Shown one piece after another: positions 8,693 through 15,941 of a stretch of DNA of 64,000 bases. Origin of the DNA: Bacteroidaceae bacterium (GTDB lineage: Bacteria > Bacteroidota > Bacteroidia > Bacteroidales > Bacteroidaceae); contig JAFROT010000048.1 in the NCBI GenBank assembly GCA_017429525.1, positions 55,063 through 119,062 on the forward strand. The letters run 5' to 3'. The translations under genes were made by a program, and so were the position numbers. The stretch's first letter is position 1, and each line of letters opens with the position of its first letter. The notes beneath the pieces were generated by a model, which did not search any database, was not told the origin of the DNA, and worked only from the letters and a program-made list of their open reading frames with translations.

Positions 8693-8843
8693 GCGCACCT
8701 TTTCTCGCCATGGCAGAGTTTGGAGCAAGCTTCACTCTGCTCATCTGGCTCAGCGAAAACGTTCGCGGAAAGCGCACCTTTTCTTGCCATGGCAGAGCTT
8801 GAAGCAAGCTTCACTCTGCACATTTGGCTTAGCGAAAACGTTC
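8693..8843 (-). repeat. Leader hairpin repeat, two tandem copies
   Basis: Copies at 8693-8764 and 8772-8843 (72 nt each, 79-bp period). Each contains GCAGAG-TT-TGAAGC...GCTTCACTCTGC, an imperfect hairpin with a 2-nt bulge, flanked by GCGCACCTTTTCTCGCC and CGAAAACGTTC. Related copies lie at 12.2-12.5 kb and 15.7 kb. The block lies between the -7 box at 8862 and the DUF4298 start, so in a 5' leader. Confidence 0.9.
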
Positions 8844-8854
8844 ATTTTTGCGTG

Positions 8855-8862
8855 CAAAGATA
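8855..8862 (-). promoter_or_regulatory. TAnnTTTG -7 box for DUF4298 operon
   Basis: TATCTTTG on the minus strand, 12 nt upstream of the first leader repeat. The implied leader is about 175 nt. Confidence 0.6.
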
Positions 8863-8936
8863 CGCTTTTTCATGCAAACTCACGCGCGAAACACTATTTT
8901 TAACGCGCCTACCGATGGTTTTCGTTGATTTCTTCG

Positions 8937-8944
8937 TATCTTTG
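8937..8944 (+). promoter_or_regulatory. TAnnTTTG -7 box for the thioredoxin-fold gene
   Basis: TATCTTTG, 26 nt upstream of the ATG at 8971. A five-codon reading frame (8958-8975) overlaps that start. Confidence 0.6.
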
Positions 8945-8970
8945 CGGCGCAAAACCATGTCTGTGCTCGC

Positions 8971-9456
8971 ATGAAACAAGTTGTCCTCCTCTTCGCCCTC
9001 ACCTTCTTCTGTCTGTCGTTTCATGCGCAGACGGGAGTCAGGAAAGTCTACGACGAAACCCTTAACCCTCTCCATCAGATTGACCAGGCCGTAGCCAAGG
9101 CCGATTCGGTGGGCAAGCGTGTCGTCTGCCAGGTGGGCGGCAATTGGTGCCCGTGGTGCTTGCGCCTTGCCGATTTCCTGGAGCGCGACGAGGCGCTGCG
9201 GCAGTTCGTCCTCGACAACTTCATCTACATCCACGTCAACTATCGCCCCGGTGCCCCGTCGGATGCGGCTAAGGCTGCGCAGGACTCCACGATGCTTGCG
9301 CGCTTAGGCGACCCGACGCACTTCGGCTATCCCGTCCTCGTCGTGCTTGGCGAGCAAGGGCGCGTCCTCCACATCCAGGAGACCGGCTGTCTCGAGAAGG
9401 AGAAGAGCTACGACCGCGACAAGCTCCTACAGTTCTTCCGCCGCTGGAAGAAGTGA
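8971..9456 (+). CDS. Secreted thioredoxin-fold protein with WCPWC motif
   Basis: 161 residues with a signal peptide (residues 1-19, ending SFHA) and a thioredoxin-like domain. The motif GGNWCPWC near residue 50 supplies a CxxC redox pair. A cis-Pro-like GYPVLVVL lies near 118. The protein resembles the thioredoxin_7/DUF255-type exported disulfide proteins of Bacteroidota. It probably handles disulfide exchange in the periplasm; the partner is unknown. It has its own -7 box and a terminator. Confidence 0.82.
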   Translation: MKQVVLLFALTFFCLSFHAQTGVRKVYDETLNPLHQIDQAVAKADSVGKRVVCQVGGNWCPWCLRLADFLERDEALRQFVLDNFIYIHVNYRPGAPSDAAKAAQDSTMLARLGDPTHFGYPVLVVLGEQGRVLHIQETGCLEKEKSYDRDKLLQFFRRWKK

Positions 9457-9483
9457 GGCAGGACATTTAAGGCGAAAAATGGA

Positions 9484-9518
9484 GAATGAGGATGTGCCTG
9501 GCACACCCTCATTCCTTT
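9484..9518. terminator. Terminator between convergent genes
   Basis: Arms 9484-9498 and 9500-9514 (GAATGAGG...CCTCATTC) followed by CTTTT. Confidence 0.75.
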
Positions 9519-9555
9519 TAGCCGTGCATTTCGCATCATCTCCTATCTCATAGCC

Positions 9556-10026
9556 TTAGTTATTAGCCAGCAATTCGTAGGGGATATCGTCGCAGAGCAT
9601 AGAGCAGCCGGGAGTCTCGGGCTCAGGGTCAGCCACAGGTTCAGCCTGGGCTGTCATCACCTGTGGAACGGGCACGTGGACGATGCGCGTCTGGAAAATG
9701 GTGTCGTGGATCACTTCGCGGATGATGGCGGCCTCTCCCCCCGCGTCTCCTGCCAGGGATGGAGCGGATGCCAGCCCAGACTTGTTGCTATCTCCAGCAG
9801 CAGGAGTGATTGTTCCCTCCCTGGCAGGGGGCGCGGGAGGAGAGGCTGGGCTATGTCTGCCCGCCACAAAACCTATTATCAATGCCGCTGCTGTTGCAGC
9901 CCACCACAAAGGCATAGACCTATTGTTGCTGCGCTTCAGTGGATTAGGCTTCACCTGAAGGCGTGCGTTCTGCTCGTCGCGAAGGTCGCGGGCGGTGCTG
10001 ATGATATCGGAATCCGTGAGTCTCAT
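9556..10026 (-). CDS. Single-pass membrane protein, putative anti-sigma partner
   Basis: 156 residues when started at MRLTDSDIIS (10026); an upstream TTG at 10065 would add 13. One membrane span lies at about residues 38-56 (WWAATAAALIIGFVAG). The N-terminus is cytoplasmic and charged, the C-terminus is Pro/Ala-rich and extracytoplasmic. It follows an ECF sigma gene by about 100 nt, the usual place of an anti-sigma or regulatory membrane protein, but no recognised anti-sigma motif is seen. Residues about 60-98 are encoded by a large palindrome (9731-9846), which looks like an insertion. Confidence 0.65.
   Translation of the reverse strand: MRLTDSDIISTARDLRDEQNARLQVKPNPLKRSNNRSMPLWWAATAAALIIGFVAGRHSPASPPAPPAREGTITPAAGDSNKSGLASAPSLAGDAGGEAAIIREVIHDTIFQTRIVHVPVPQVMTAQAEPVADPEPETPGCSMLCDDIPYELLANN
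9731..9846. repeat. Palindromic element inside coding sequence
   Basis: Arms 9731-9759 and 9818-9846 (29 nt) are inverted repeats with 3 mismatches, GC-rich, containing TCCCTGGCAGG. The element is translated in frame as a Pro/Ala/Gly linker. It resembles the element in uvrA at 20648-20743. Confidence 0.8.
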
Positions 10027-10128
10027 ATCTTTGGCTATTTGTGGGTTAGAATTTATTTGTGTCAATTCTCATATCTTTGTTTATGCGTATTCTTGAAAAC
10101 CTTTTGATGCGAATAGGTGTTCAAGTCT

Positions 10129-10695
10129 TTATTCGTATTCGCGTAGTTGTCGCCTGATCACCTGCATCGTCTTGTGCAGCCGGCTTTTGACGGTGCCCTG
10201 TGGCACGTCGAGCACCGAGGCAATCTGCGGCACGGTGAGTTCCTCCTCGTAGCGGAGGGAGAAGAGCAGGCGCAGGGGTGGCGGCAGGCTCTCGAGCACC
10301 TTGGCCAACGCCTGGCGCAAGGTCTCTCGGTCCATTTCTATTTCGATGTCCTCCGTGCAGATGGGCTCTGCGTCGAGCGTAGCCAGGTAGTCGGCGGCGT
10401 AGGCATTCGTGCGGTAGCGGTTGCGGCAGAGGTTGTAGGCGATCGTGAAGAGCCACGTATCCACCCGTCGCCCCTCCACGTATCGGTCGCGTGCTTCAAA
10501 GAGTCGCAGGAAAGCGTCGTGCGTGGCATCGGCTGCCGCCTCCTCGTCGCCGCCCAGCTGGCGGAAGAAGAAGCCTTGCAGGCGGCGGGCATAGCGCCGG
10601 TACAACTCCTCGAAGGCCGCACCGCTGCCGGCGCCGACGCGCGACATCAGCTGCTCGTCAGTCTGCTGGCGGTATGAATGAAAGAGACTTATCAT
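10129..10695 (-). CDS. ECF-type RNA polymerase sigma factor
   Basis: 188 residues. Region 2 spans about 25-90 (EELYRRYARRLQGFFF, DATHDAFLRLFEA, DTWLFTIAYNLCRN). Region 4 spans about 128-182, with LPPPLRLLFSLRYEEEL and the helix-turn-helix VPQIASVLDVPQGTVKSRL. It would redirect RNA polymerase to stress or envelope genes. It starts 17 nt after the stop of the 473-residue exported protein and is followed by the membrane protein at 9556, suggesting one transcription unit. Confidence 0.9.
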   Translation of the reverse strand: MISLFHSYRQQTDEQLMSRVGAGSGAAFEELYRRYARRLQGFFFRQLGGDEEAAADATHDAFLRLFEARDRYVEGRRVDTWLFTIAYNLCRNRYRTNAYAADYLATLDAEPICTEDIEIEMDRETLRQALAKVLESLPPPLRLLFSLRYEEELTVPQIASVLDVPQGTVKSRLHKTMQVIRRQLREYE

Positions 10696-10711
10696 GGTCT
10701 TCTTCGATTAT

Positions 10712-12133
10712 TCATTTTTCACTTTCAATTGGCTCCGTCTTGATGAGCACATGCGTCTTGGCCTTCTGTTCAGCGCGCTTCCGTTGTTGCATGGTCGCGT
10801 CGTCGTCGGGATTCGCCAAGAGATAGGGTTCCTGCACGACCTCAAAGTGCAGCCCTCCTTCGGCCACTCGCTTGATATGGAACATACCGCCTTCGCGACC
10901 ATAGCCGCCTACGTTCTTCTTCACCATCTGGGCCAGTACGTCGGTGAAGAGGCTGTTGAGCCAGGCGTGGCGCTCGGGCGAATGGGCCTTGTAGTAGGGC
11001 ATGAGATCGTTGAGCAGCAAAAGGTAGTTGAAGGCCAAGAAATCCGATGGCCAACCAAAGCGGCGTCTGTAGCCCGTTTCTTGGTCGGGCCGGAACGAGA
11101 GACGCAGGTACTCCAGGCGGTAGCGCTCTTCGACGTTCCTGCGCTTCGCGGCCAGGTTGTCGTAGGGCTTGGCGCTGTAGCGCATCGTCAGCCCTTCGTT
11201 GTAGAGGCAGGCCTTCAGGTCGTCGGGCAGCCCTTCACCCACGATCATGCGTGAGAGCGAACTGGCAGAGAAATAGACGGGGCGCTGCGCGTGCTGGCAG
11301 ATGTGACGGATGTTGAGGCGCTGCTCTTCGAATTGTTCTTCAGTCTTAGCCCATTCACCTTCAGGGTCGAAGAAGTCCTGCGAGAGACCTGCGCTCTGGA
11401 AGAAAGCCTCGAGGTAAGGGCGATAGCTGGCGCAGTTGTCGTTGTAGAGCAGCTTGTCGCGATGCACGCCCATGACCAGCTGGAGAATCAGTTTGCCCGT
11501 GATATCGCCCTCGGTGGCACCGATGTAGATAGCCCCCTCGTCCATCCCCTGCAGTTCGTTGAAGTGGTATTGCAGCTCCTCGGCAGGGTACAGTCCGCTG
11601 TCGAAGTAGCGGGTGAGCAGACGCGTGAGCTGCGTCGAGTCCTCGCCGGCTTTCTCCCGCATCAGGTAGGAGGCCCAGAGCTCGTAGTCGTCGGCCTGCG
11701 CATCCTCGGGCAGCAGCTCGATGGCGCGGTCGGCAAACTGGTTGCGGAAAGCCACATACTCGGCGATGCCATAGGTCTTTCCCCTATATTTCTCATACTC
11801 GTAGCCGCCCTGGTAGGCGCTACAATAAAAGGTGTAGCTCTCGGGGATGGCCTGCTCCATGCGCTGCATGATGTTGCACGCCCGCCTGTAGGCATCCTGC
11901 TGCTCCCGTGGAGTGATGACCTTACGGGCATTATAGATCTCGAAGAGGTTGCGCCACGCCTGCTCGTCCTTCGGCGATGCCTCTACGCGCTCTTCCCAAC
12001 TCCTGTACATCGAGTCGAGTTTCAAGGTATCGAAACTCCACATTTGTGTGTACGTGAAGCGCTCTTCAGTCTGGGCGCCGGTAGTGATGAATGCCGCAAT
12101 GGCAACTATGAATGAGAGAAATGCTCGTTTCAT
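10712..12133 (-). CDS. Exported protein of unknown function
   Basis: 473 residues with a signal peptide (MKRAFLSFIVAIAAFITTGAQ). The body is mainly helical and rich in Tyr, Glu and Arg, without clear catalytic motifs. The segment RPVYFSASSLSRM followed by LYNEGLTMRYS resembles the C-terminal part of DUF2723 proteins, but this is a weak likeness. It is the first gene of the operon that includes an ECF sigma factor and a membrane protein, so it may be a sensor component or target; this is inference. The presumed leader holds three tandem hairpin repeats. Confidence 0.6.
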   Translation of the reverse strand: MKRAFLSFIVAIAAFITTGAQTEERFTYTQMWSFDTLKLDSMYRSWEERVEASPKDEQAWRNLFEIYNARKVITPREQQDAYRRACNIMQRMEQAIPESYTFYCSAYQGGYEYEKYRGKTYGIAEYVAFRNQFADRAIELLPEDAQADDYELWASYLMREKAGEDSTQLTRLLTRYFDSGLYPAEELQYHFNELQGMDEGAIYIGATEGDITGKLILQLVMGVHRDKLLYNDNCASYRPYLEAFFQSAGLSQDFFDPEGEWAKTEEQFEEQRLNIRHICQHAQRPVYFSASSLSRMIVGEGLPDDLKACLYNEGLTMRYSAKPYDNLAAKRRNVEERYRLEYLRLSFRPDQETGYRRRFGWPSDFLAFNYLLLLNDLMPYYKAHSPERHAWLNSLFTDVLAQMVKKNVGGYGREGGMFHIKRVAEGGLHFEVVQEPYLLANPDDDATMQQRKRAEQKAKTHVLIKTEPIESEK

Positions 12134-12220
12134 TGTCTTGTTTTCTTAGCTTTGTTTTTGAAGTTCTGTTTCGTGAAAGCCGTGTGACGTCGTTTTGCTT
12201 TTCTACTACTGCATACACGC

Positions 12221-12496
12221 GAAAAAGCGAAACGTTCGCTAAAAGCGCACCTTTTCTCGCCATGGCAGAGTTTGAAGCAAGCTTCACTCTGCTCATTTGG
12301 CTTAACGAAAACGTTCACGGAAAGTGCACCTTTTCTCGCCATGGCAGAGTTTGAAGCAAGCTTCACTCTGCTCATCTGGCTTGACGAAAACGTTCACGAA
12401 AGCGCACCTTTTCTCGCCATGGCAGAGTTTGAAGCAAGCTTCACTCTGCTCATTTGGCTTAACGAAAACGTTCGCTAAAAGCGCACTTTTTCTCGC
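12221..12496 (-). repeat. Leader hairpin repeat array, three full copies plus partial ends
   Basis: Full 72-nt copies at 12245-12316, 12324-12395 and 12402-12473, with partial units at 12221-12240 (GAAAAAGCGAAACGTTCGC) and 12481-12496. The period is 78-79 bp. Each unit holds GCAGAG...CTCTGC (for example 12265-12292). Same family and orientation as 8693-8843 and 15671-15740. Confidence 0.92.
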
Positions 12497-12506
12497 TTTT
12501 CGTGAG

Positions 12507-12514
12507 CAAAGATA
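12507..12514 (-). promoter_or_regulatory. TAnnTTTG -7 box upstream of the repeat array
   Basis: TATCTTTG on the minus strand, 11 nt before the array. Transcription from here would place the whole array in a leader of about 365 nt before the ATG at 12133. Confidence 0.6.
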
Positions 12515-12674
12515 GTGAATTGTGGCGAAACGAAGGTTATATACGGGTGGGAAAAGTTGTTTGCATCTCACGCTATTCATCATACAGCTGCTCCGACGTC
12601 GTCATCGAACAGATCGCTGCTCGAATGGAGTCACTGCCACCAATGCCCCAACTTTTAAGCGCTATGTACAATCA

Positions 12675-12740
12675 GTTTTCCAACCAGTTGGAAAACCGTT
12701 AGCTCCTATATGCAATCAGTTTTCCAACCGGTTGGAAAAC
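12675..12740. repeat. Two 22-bp palindromes GTTTTCCAACC(A/G)GTTGGAAAAC
   Basis: 12675-12696 and 12719-12740, 44 bp apart start to start, each preceded by CAATCA. The second is a perfect palindrome. In the remainder of 12515-12886 I see no gene or other structure. Confidence 0.85.
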
Positions 12741-12886
12741 CGGTAAGCAATAGACGTGTAGAGCCTTGTCTATATAGAGGCGCACGCCATGAAGCAGTCA
12801 CGAGCAAGTTGTGGATGAGCCATGACCCCGCCATCGACATTCAGCGGAGGTGAGAGGCCCGTAAGAATGAATCCAGAAAGAAAGCA

Positions 12887-12921
12887 ATGCCCCAACACGC
12901 AAGTTGTGCGCATTGGGGCAT
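12887..12921 (-). terminator. Terminator of the 14.9-12.9 kb operon
   Basis: Arms ATGCCCCAA (12887-12895) and TTGGGGCAT (12913-12921) with an inner CGCA/TGCG pair. On the minus strand it is followed by TTGCTTTCTTTC. Confidence 0.65.
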
Positions 12922-12940
12922 GGTTCGTATTCGTCGGTGT

Positions 12941-14017
12941 TCACTTTCGCTTGCGATAGAGGAAACTGCCGATGGCGAGGAGGGTAATGAGGATGGTGAC
13001 GACGTAGGCCCAGGGATGGCTGACGCGCGAAGTGGCATGAATGACGTAGTCTTTAGGGATGAGACGCTCGCCCGTGAAGGGATAGTGGATGATGCCGTCG
13101 GGGGTGAGCGAGCCCGAGCCTGCATCGGTGATGGTGCCGGGCATCTGCAGCGTGTAGGGGACGGCGAGGGCGAAGATGGTCAGGCGATGCGCCAGCTCGT
13201 CGTTTAGCTGTTTGGAAACAGGCGTTTCGTCGTCGAAGAAGGGGGCGTAGGCGTCGGAGTGGAAGAAGTCGCGCATCAGTTGTGAGAGTTCCGTATTGCT
13301 CAGCCAGAGGTCAGCGCCTTCCTTCATGAGGTAGCTGGCTAACGAGTCTTGCAGCTGCACGAAGCGGTCGCGAGGGACGGGAGGCGCGGTGATGGAGTCG
13401 TAGTGATCGGCTATGAAGTCGAAGATGATATGGCAGAAGTTGTCGTTCAGCCAATGGGTGACCTTCGTCTCCATCTCGCTGAGGCGTTCGGCGGCCTCGG
13501 CACCCGTGAGCCCTGCAATCAGGTTGGGTTCGCCCGTGAACCAGTAGCTGAGGATCTGTACGTCGGCGAATGGCAGCGGGAAGGAGTCGGCAAGCCCTGC
13601 AATCGTCTCGGTGAAGTCGTACTCGGTGTAGAACCAGCGGAAACTACGATGCAGCTGGGCGCGGCTCTTCAACGTGCTGCCTCCCAGCATGAGGGGCATC
13701 TGCTCCGCCATCTCTTCAGCGTTGTCGAACAAGTGGCGGAAGGTGGTAGTCACGGTGTCGCCTGCGCCAATGTCGGTATGCGAGTCGTGGAAGGCTCTGA
13801 TGTTCAGGCATTCGGGCAAGGGTTGCGACCATCCGATGTTGCCCTGGCCCCATGCGGAGTCTCGCTGTGCCTGGGTCATCACGTTGCTGTAGCTGACGGC
13901 ACGGATGCAGGTGCCGTTCTCGTTGATGATGGTATGCAGCCTCACGTGTTGGTCTTGGCATGAGAGGAAGATGGCTGCCGAGAGTAGCAGCAATAAGCGC
14001 GAACTAATGGTTTTCAT
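12941..14017 (-). CDS. Lipoprotein with C-terminal membrane span, unknown function
   Basis: 358 residues from MKTISSRLLLLLS (14017). A lipobox (AIFLSC) near residue 19 indicates lipidation. A hydrophobic segment near the C-terminus (WAYVVTILITLLAIGSFLY) followed by RKRK is a likely membrane anchor, an unusual pairing with a lipobox. The large middle part is exported and not recognised. The start overlaps the preceding membrane-protein gene by 14 nt, and this is the third gene of an ECF sigma operon, so a role in signal sensing at the envelope is plausible but unproven. Confidence 0.65.
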   Translation of the reverse strand: MKTISSRLLLLLSAAIFLSCQDQHVRLHTIINENGTCIRAVSYSNVMTQAQRDSAWGQGNIGWSQPLPECLNIRAFHDSHTDIGAGDTVTTTFRHLFDNAEEMAEQMPLMLGGSTLKSRAQLHRSFRWFYTEYDFTETIAGLADSFPLPFADVQILSYWFTGEPNLIAGLTGAEAAERLSEMETKVTHWLNDNFCHIIFDFIADHYDSITAPPVPRDRFVQLQDSLASYLMKEGADLWLSNTELSQLMRDFFHSDAYAPFFDDETPVSKQLNDELAHRLTIFALAVPYTLQMPGTITDAGSGSLTPDGIIHYPFTGERLIPKDYVIHATSRVSHPWAYVVTILITLLAIGSFLYRKRK

Positions 14018-14360
14018 TGATGTGTTTCTTAACAAAGGTGTAACTTAGGGTTTGTTGCCGTCCACGCTGCATGGAGCGCAAGTAGGCGTCCTTAAGGGCT
14101 GTGCCCTGTGGCAGCTCGGCGGCGTATGACGTGGAGCCCTGCAGTGCTCGTTCGTCCGTGATTTGTTGGTAGATGAACAGCCCAACGAGCCATGCTGCAG
14201 CTAAGGCTGAGATGGCCCTTACTGCCATCCAGACACGGCTGGGACGTTCCATTGGCCTCTCTGGGAGATTGACCATAATGCTGTCTGTCAGCGCCTTGCT
14301 GTCGTCGATAGCGGGCTGTTGCCCTTGCAGGCTGTTGAGGATGTCGTCAATCTTATTCAT
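14004..14360 (-). CDS. Small single-pass membrane protein, putative anti-sigma
   Basis: 118 residues. One membrane span at about 45-65 (VRAISALAAAWLVGLFIYQ), a cytoplasmic N-terminus of about 44 residues and an extracytoplasmic tail. It overlaps the end of the sigma gene by 8 nt (the ATG sits within the last codons) and overlaps the start of the lipoprotein gene, so translation is coupled. Position and topology suggest an anti-sigma factor; no conserved zinc or ASD motif is seen. Confidence 0.65.
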   Translation of the reverse strand: MNKIDDILNSLQGQQPAIDDSKALTDSIMVNLPERPMERPSRVWMAVRAISALAAAWLVGLFIYQQITDERALQGSTSYAAELPQGTALKDAYLRSMQRGRQQTLSYTFVKKHINENH

Positions 14361-14901
14361 ATCCCATTTTCATTAAGCGTTCACGTATGGTTTGTCGCGC
14401 TGCGTAGAGGTTGCTCTTCACTTGCTTGGCTGTGAAGCCGGTGGCCTCCTCCACTTCCTGCGACGAGAGTCCTTCCAACTGGGAGAGCGTAAATACAAGT
14501 CTTTGCTTGGGGCTTAGTTTTTCGGCCAACAGGCGCACGATGGCCACCCACTCGCGGTTCTCCAGATCGTGCTGACCGTCGGCAGAAGCGTAGTGCCGCA
14601 ACACGGCTTCATCCTCTGGCAGGGCGATGATGCGGGCGCGGCCCTTCAGATGGTCGAGGCAGAGGCGGGAGACGATGGCATAGAGCCAGGTGGTGAAGCT
14701 TCGCCGAGAGTCGTACTTGCTGATGTTGAGCCAAACCCGCAGAAAAGTCTCCTGCATGACGTCCTTCGCTTCGTCCTCGTCAGCCAGCATCTTCAGCGCT
14801 ACAGAGAACACCATCCTCTGACACCGCTCAACGAGCTGTCGGAATGCGTCCTTGTCGCCCGTCTGGCATCGGCTGATGAGGATGTTGTCAGTCTGCGTCA
14901 T
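14353..14901 (-). CDS. ECF-type RNA polymerase sigma factor
   Basis: 182 residues when started at MTQTDNILIS (14901); the frame is open further upstream. Region 2: RQLVERCQRMVFSVAL, DVMQETFLRVWLN and FTTWLYAIVSRLCLD. Region 4: LSPKQRLVFTLSQLEGLSSQ and VEEATGFTAKQVKSNLYAAR. It is first in a three-gene overlapping operon with a membrane protein and a lipoprotein, the common layout of membrane-signalled ECF systems. Confidence 0.9.
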   Translation of the reverse strand: MTQTDNILISRCQTGDKDAFRQLVERCQRMVFSVALKMLADEDEAKDVMQETFLRVWLNISKYDSRRSFTTWLYAIVSRLCLDHLKGRARIIALPEDEAVLRHYASADGQHDLENREWVAIVRLLAEKLSPKQRLVFTLSQLEGLSSQEVEEATGFTAKQVKSNLYAARQTIRERLMKMGYE

Positions 14902-15129
14902 CGTTTTTTTTATGGAAGTGCGATTGTTTATGGATTTGCTTTCATTCGTGATACGACTGAAGTGGATAAAAGTCAAAATGGATGGGCCTTTTTTTGCGTT
15001 TCACCAAGAGAATCATTACAAAGATACTTCATTTTACAGATAAAAATCATTGGTGAAAAGTGAAAAGGGCGAAAAGTGAAGAATGAAGAGTAAAGAGTGA
15101 AGAATGAAGAATACAGGTTACCTGGTTAG

Positions 15130-15224
15130 AATGACGAATGATGAATGACGAGTGACGAATAAAAATTACCTTCAGAACTTGCAGGTTACTTGTATTCGTC
15201 ACTCGTCATTCATCATTCGTCATT
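15130..15224. repeat. Long perfect hairpin of AATGACGAAT-type words, 32-bp arms
   Basis: Arms 15130-15161 and 15193-15224 are exact reverse complements over 32 bp, made of degenerate AATGA/GACGA words, with a 31-nt spacer. Further GTGAAGAATGAAG words (15055-15115) and ATTCATCATTCGTC (15241-15260) flank it. It lies in the 413-nt gap between the ECF sigma gene and YbjQ, where I see no gene. Confidence 0.85.
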
Positions 15225-15314
15225 AGAAGGCGTAGCCTTTTATTCATCATTCGTCATTCTTTTCGCTCCTGATGGAGGGAGGAGATGCTGGTGACGGCGA
15301 AGGGGTGGCGAGGC

Positions 15315-15632
15315 TCAGATGACGACGGCCGTTCCGCTGGTGGCTACCATGAGCATGGAGCTGGACTGACCGATGGTCTCGTAGTCGACGTCGATGCCTA
15401 CGATAGCGTTGGCGCCGAGGGCGGCAGCGCGCTGCATCATCTCGTTGATGGCAGTGTCCTTGGCCTCGATGAGCACTTTCTCGTAAGAGCTGCTGCGGCC
15501 GCCGAAGAAGTCGGTGAGGCCTGCCATGAAGTCCTTGATAGCGTTGGCACCGATGATGGTTTCGCCTGTGACGATGCCTTTGTACTCGCGAATGGGATGT
15601 CCTTCGATGGTTGGGGTGGTGGTGAGTAACAT
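15315..15632 (-). CDS. YbjQ/UPF0145 family protein
   Basis: 105 residues, the usual length. Family features are visible: YKGIVTGETIIGANAIKD, the central GGRSSSYEKVLIEAKDTAI and the C-terminal GANAIVGIDVDYE, then SSMLMVATSGTAVVI. The family forms cytosolic pentamers and is often called heavy-metal binding (DUF74), but no biochemical role is secure. It is monocistronic. Its leader contains one hairpin repeat copy. Confidence 0.9.
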   Translation of the reverse strand: MLLTTTPTIEGHPIREYKGIVTGETIIGANAIKDFMAGLTDFFGGRSSSYEKVLIEAKDTAINEMMQRAAALGANAIVGIDVDYETIGQSSSMLMVATSGTAVVI

Positions 15633-15670
15633 GATGGGTTGTTGTTTAGATGTTAAACTTGGATTTTCAT

Positions 15671-15740
15671 CCGACCTTTTCTCGCCATGGCAGAGTTTGA
15701 AGCAAGCTTCACTCTGCTCATTTGGCTTAGCGAAAACGTT
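15671..15740 (-). repeat. Leader hairpin repeat, single copy
   Basis: A 70-nt copy of the unit seen at 8.7 and 12.3 kb, including GCAGAGTTTGAAGC and GCTTCACTCTGC, ending CGAAAACGTT. It lies 39 nt upstream of the YbjQ start. A near-consensus -7 box (TATCCTTG, 15780-15773 minus) precedes it. Confidence 0.88.
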
Positions 15741-15802
15741 TGTTTTTTGCTTCTCTTTTGCCCTTTATGCATCAAGGATAGGAGAAGTGACCCTGGGCGC
15801 CG

Positions 15803-15941
15803 ATTTAAGTGAAAAATGAAAGAATGAAAAGTGAAAAATACAAGTTACCTTTAAGTCCTGAAGGTAATCCTTATTCGTTATTCGTCACTCGTCATTCTTC
15901 ATTCTTCATTCAAAGACGATTCTTTCATTTTTCACTTAAAT
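15803..15941. repeat. Long hairpin with AAGTGAAAAATGAA-type arms
   Basis: Outer arms 15803-15825 and 15919-15941 are exact over 23 bp. Inside are GTTACCT and AGGTAAT plus ATTCGTCACTCGTCATTC words shared with the hairpin at 15130-15224. The rest of the YbjQ-TonB receptor gap holds only the leader repeat and the promoter. Confidence 0.82.

Noticed and set aside
12272-12515. Small frames in the hairpin array encoding EASFTLLIWLNENV-like peptides
   Set aside because: They arise from the repeat unit itself and run antisense to the presumed leader; better explained as repeat DNA.
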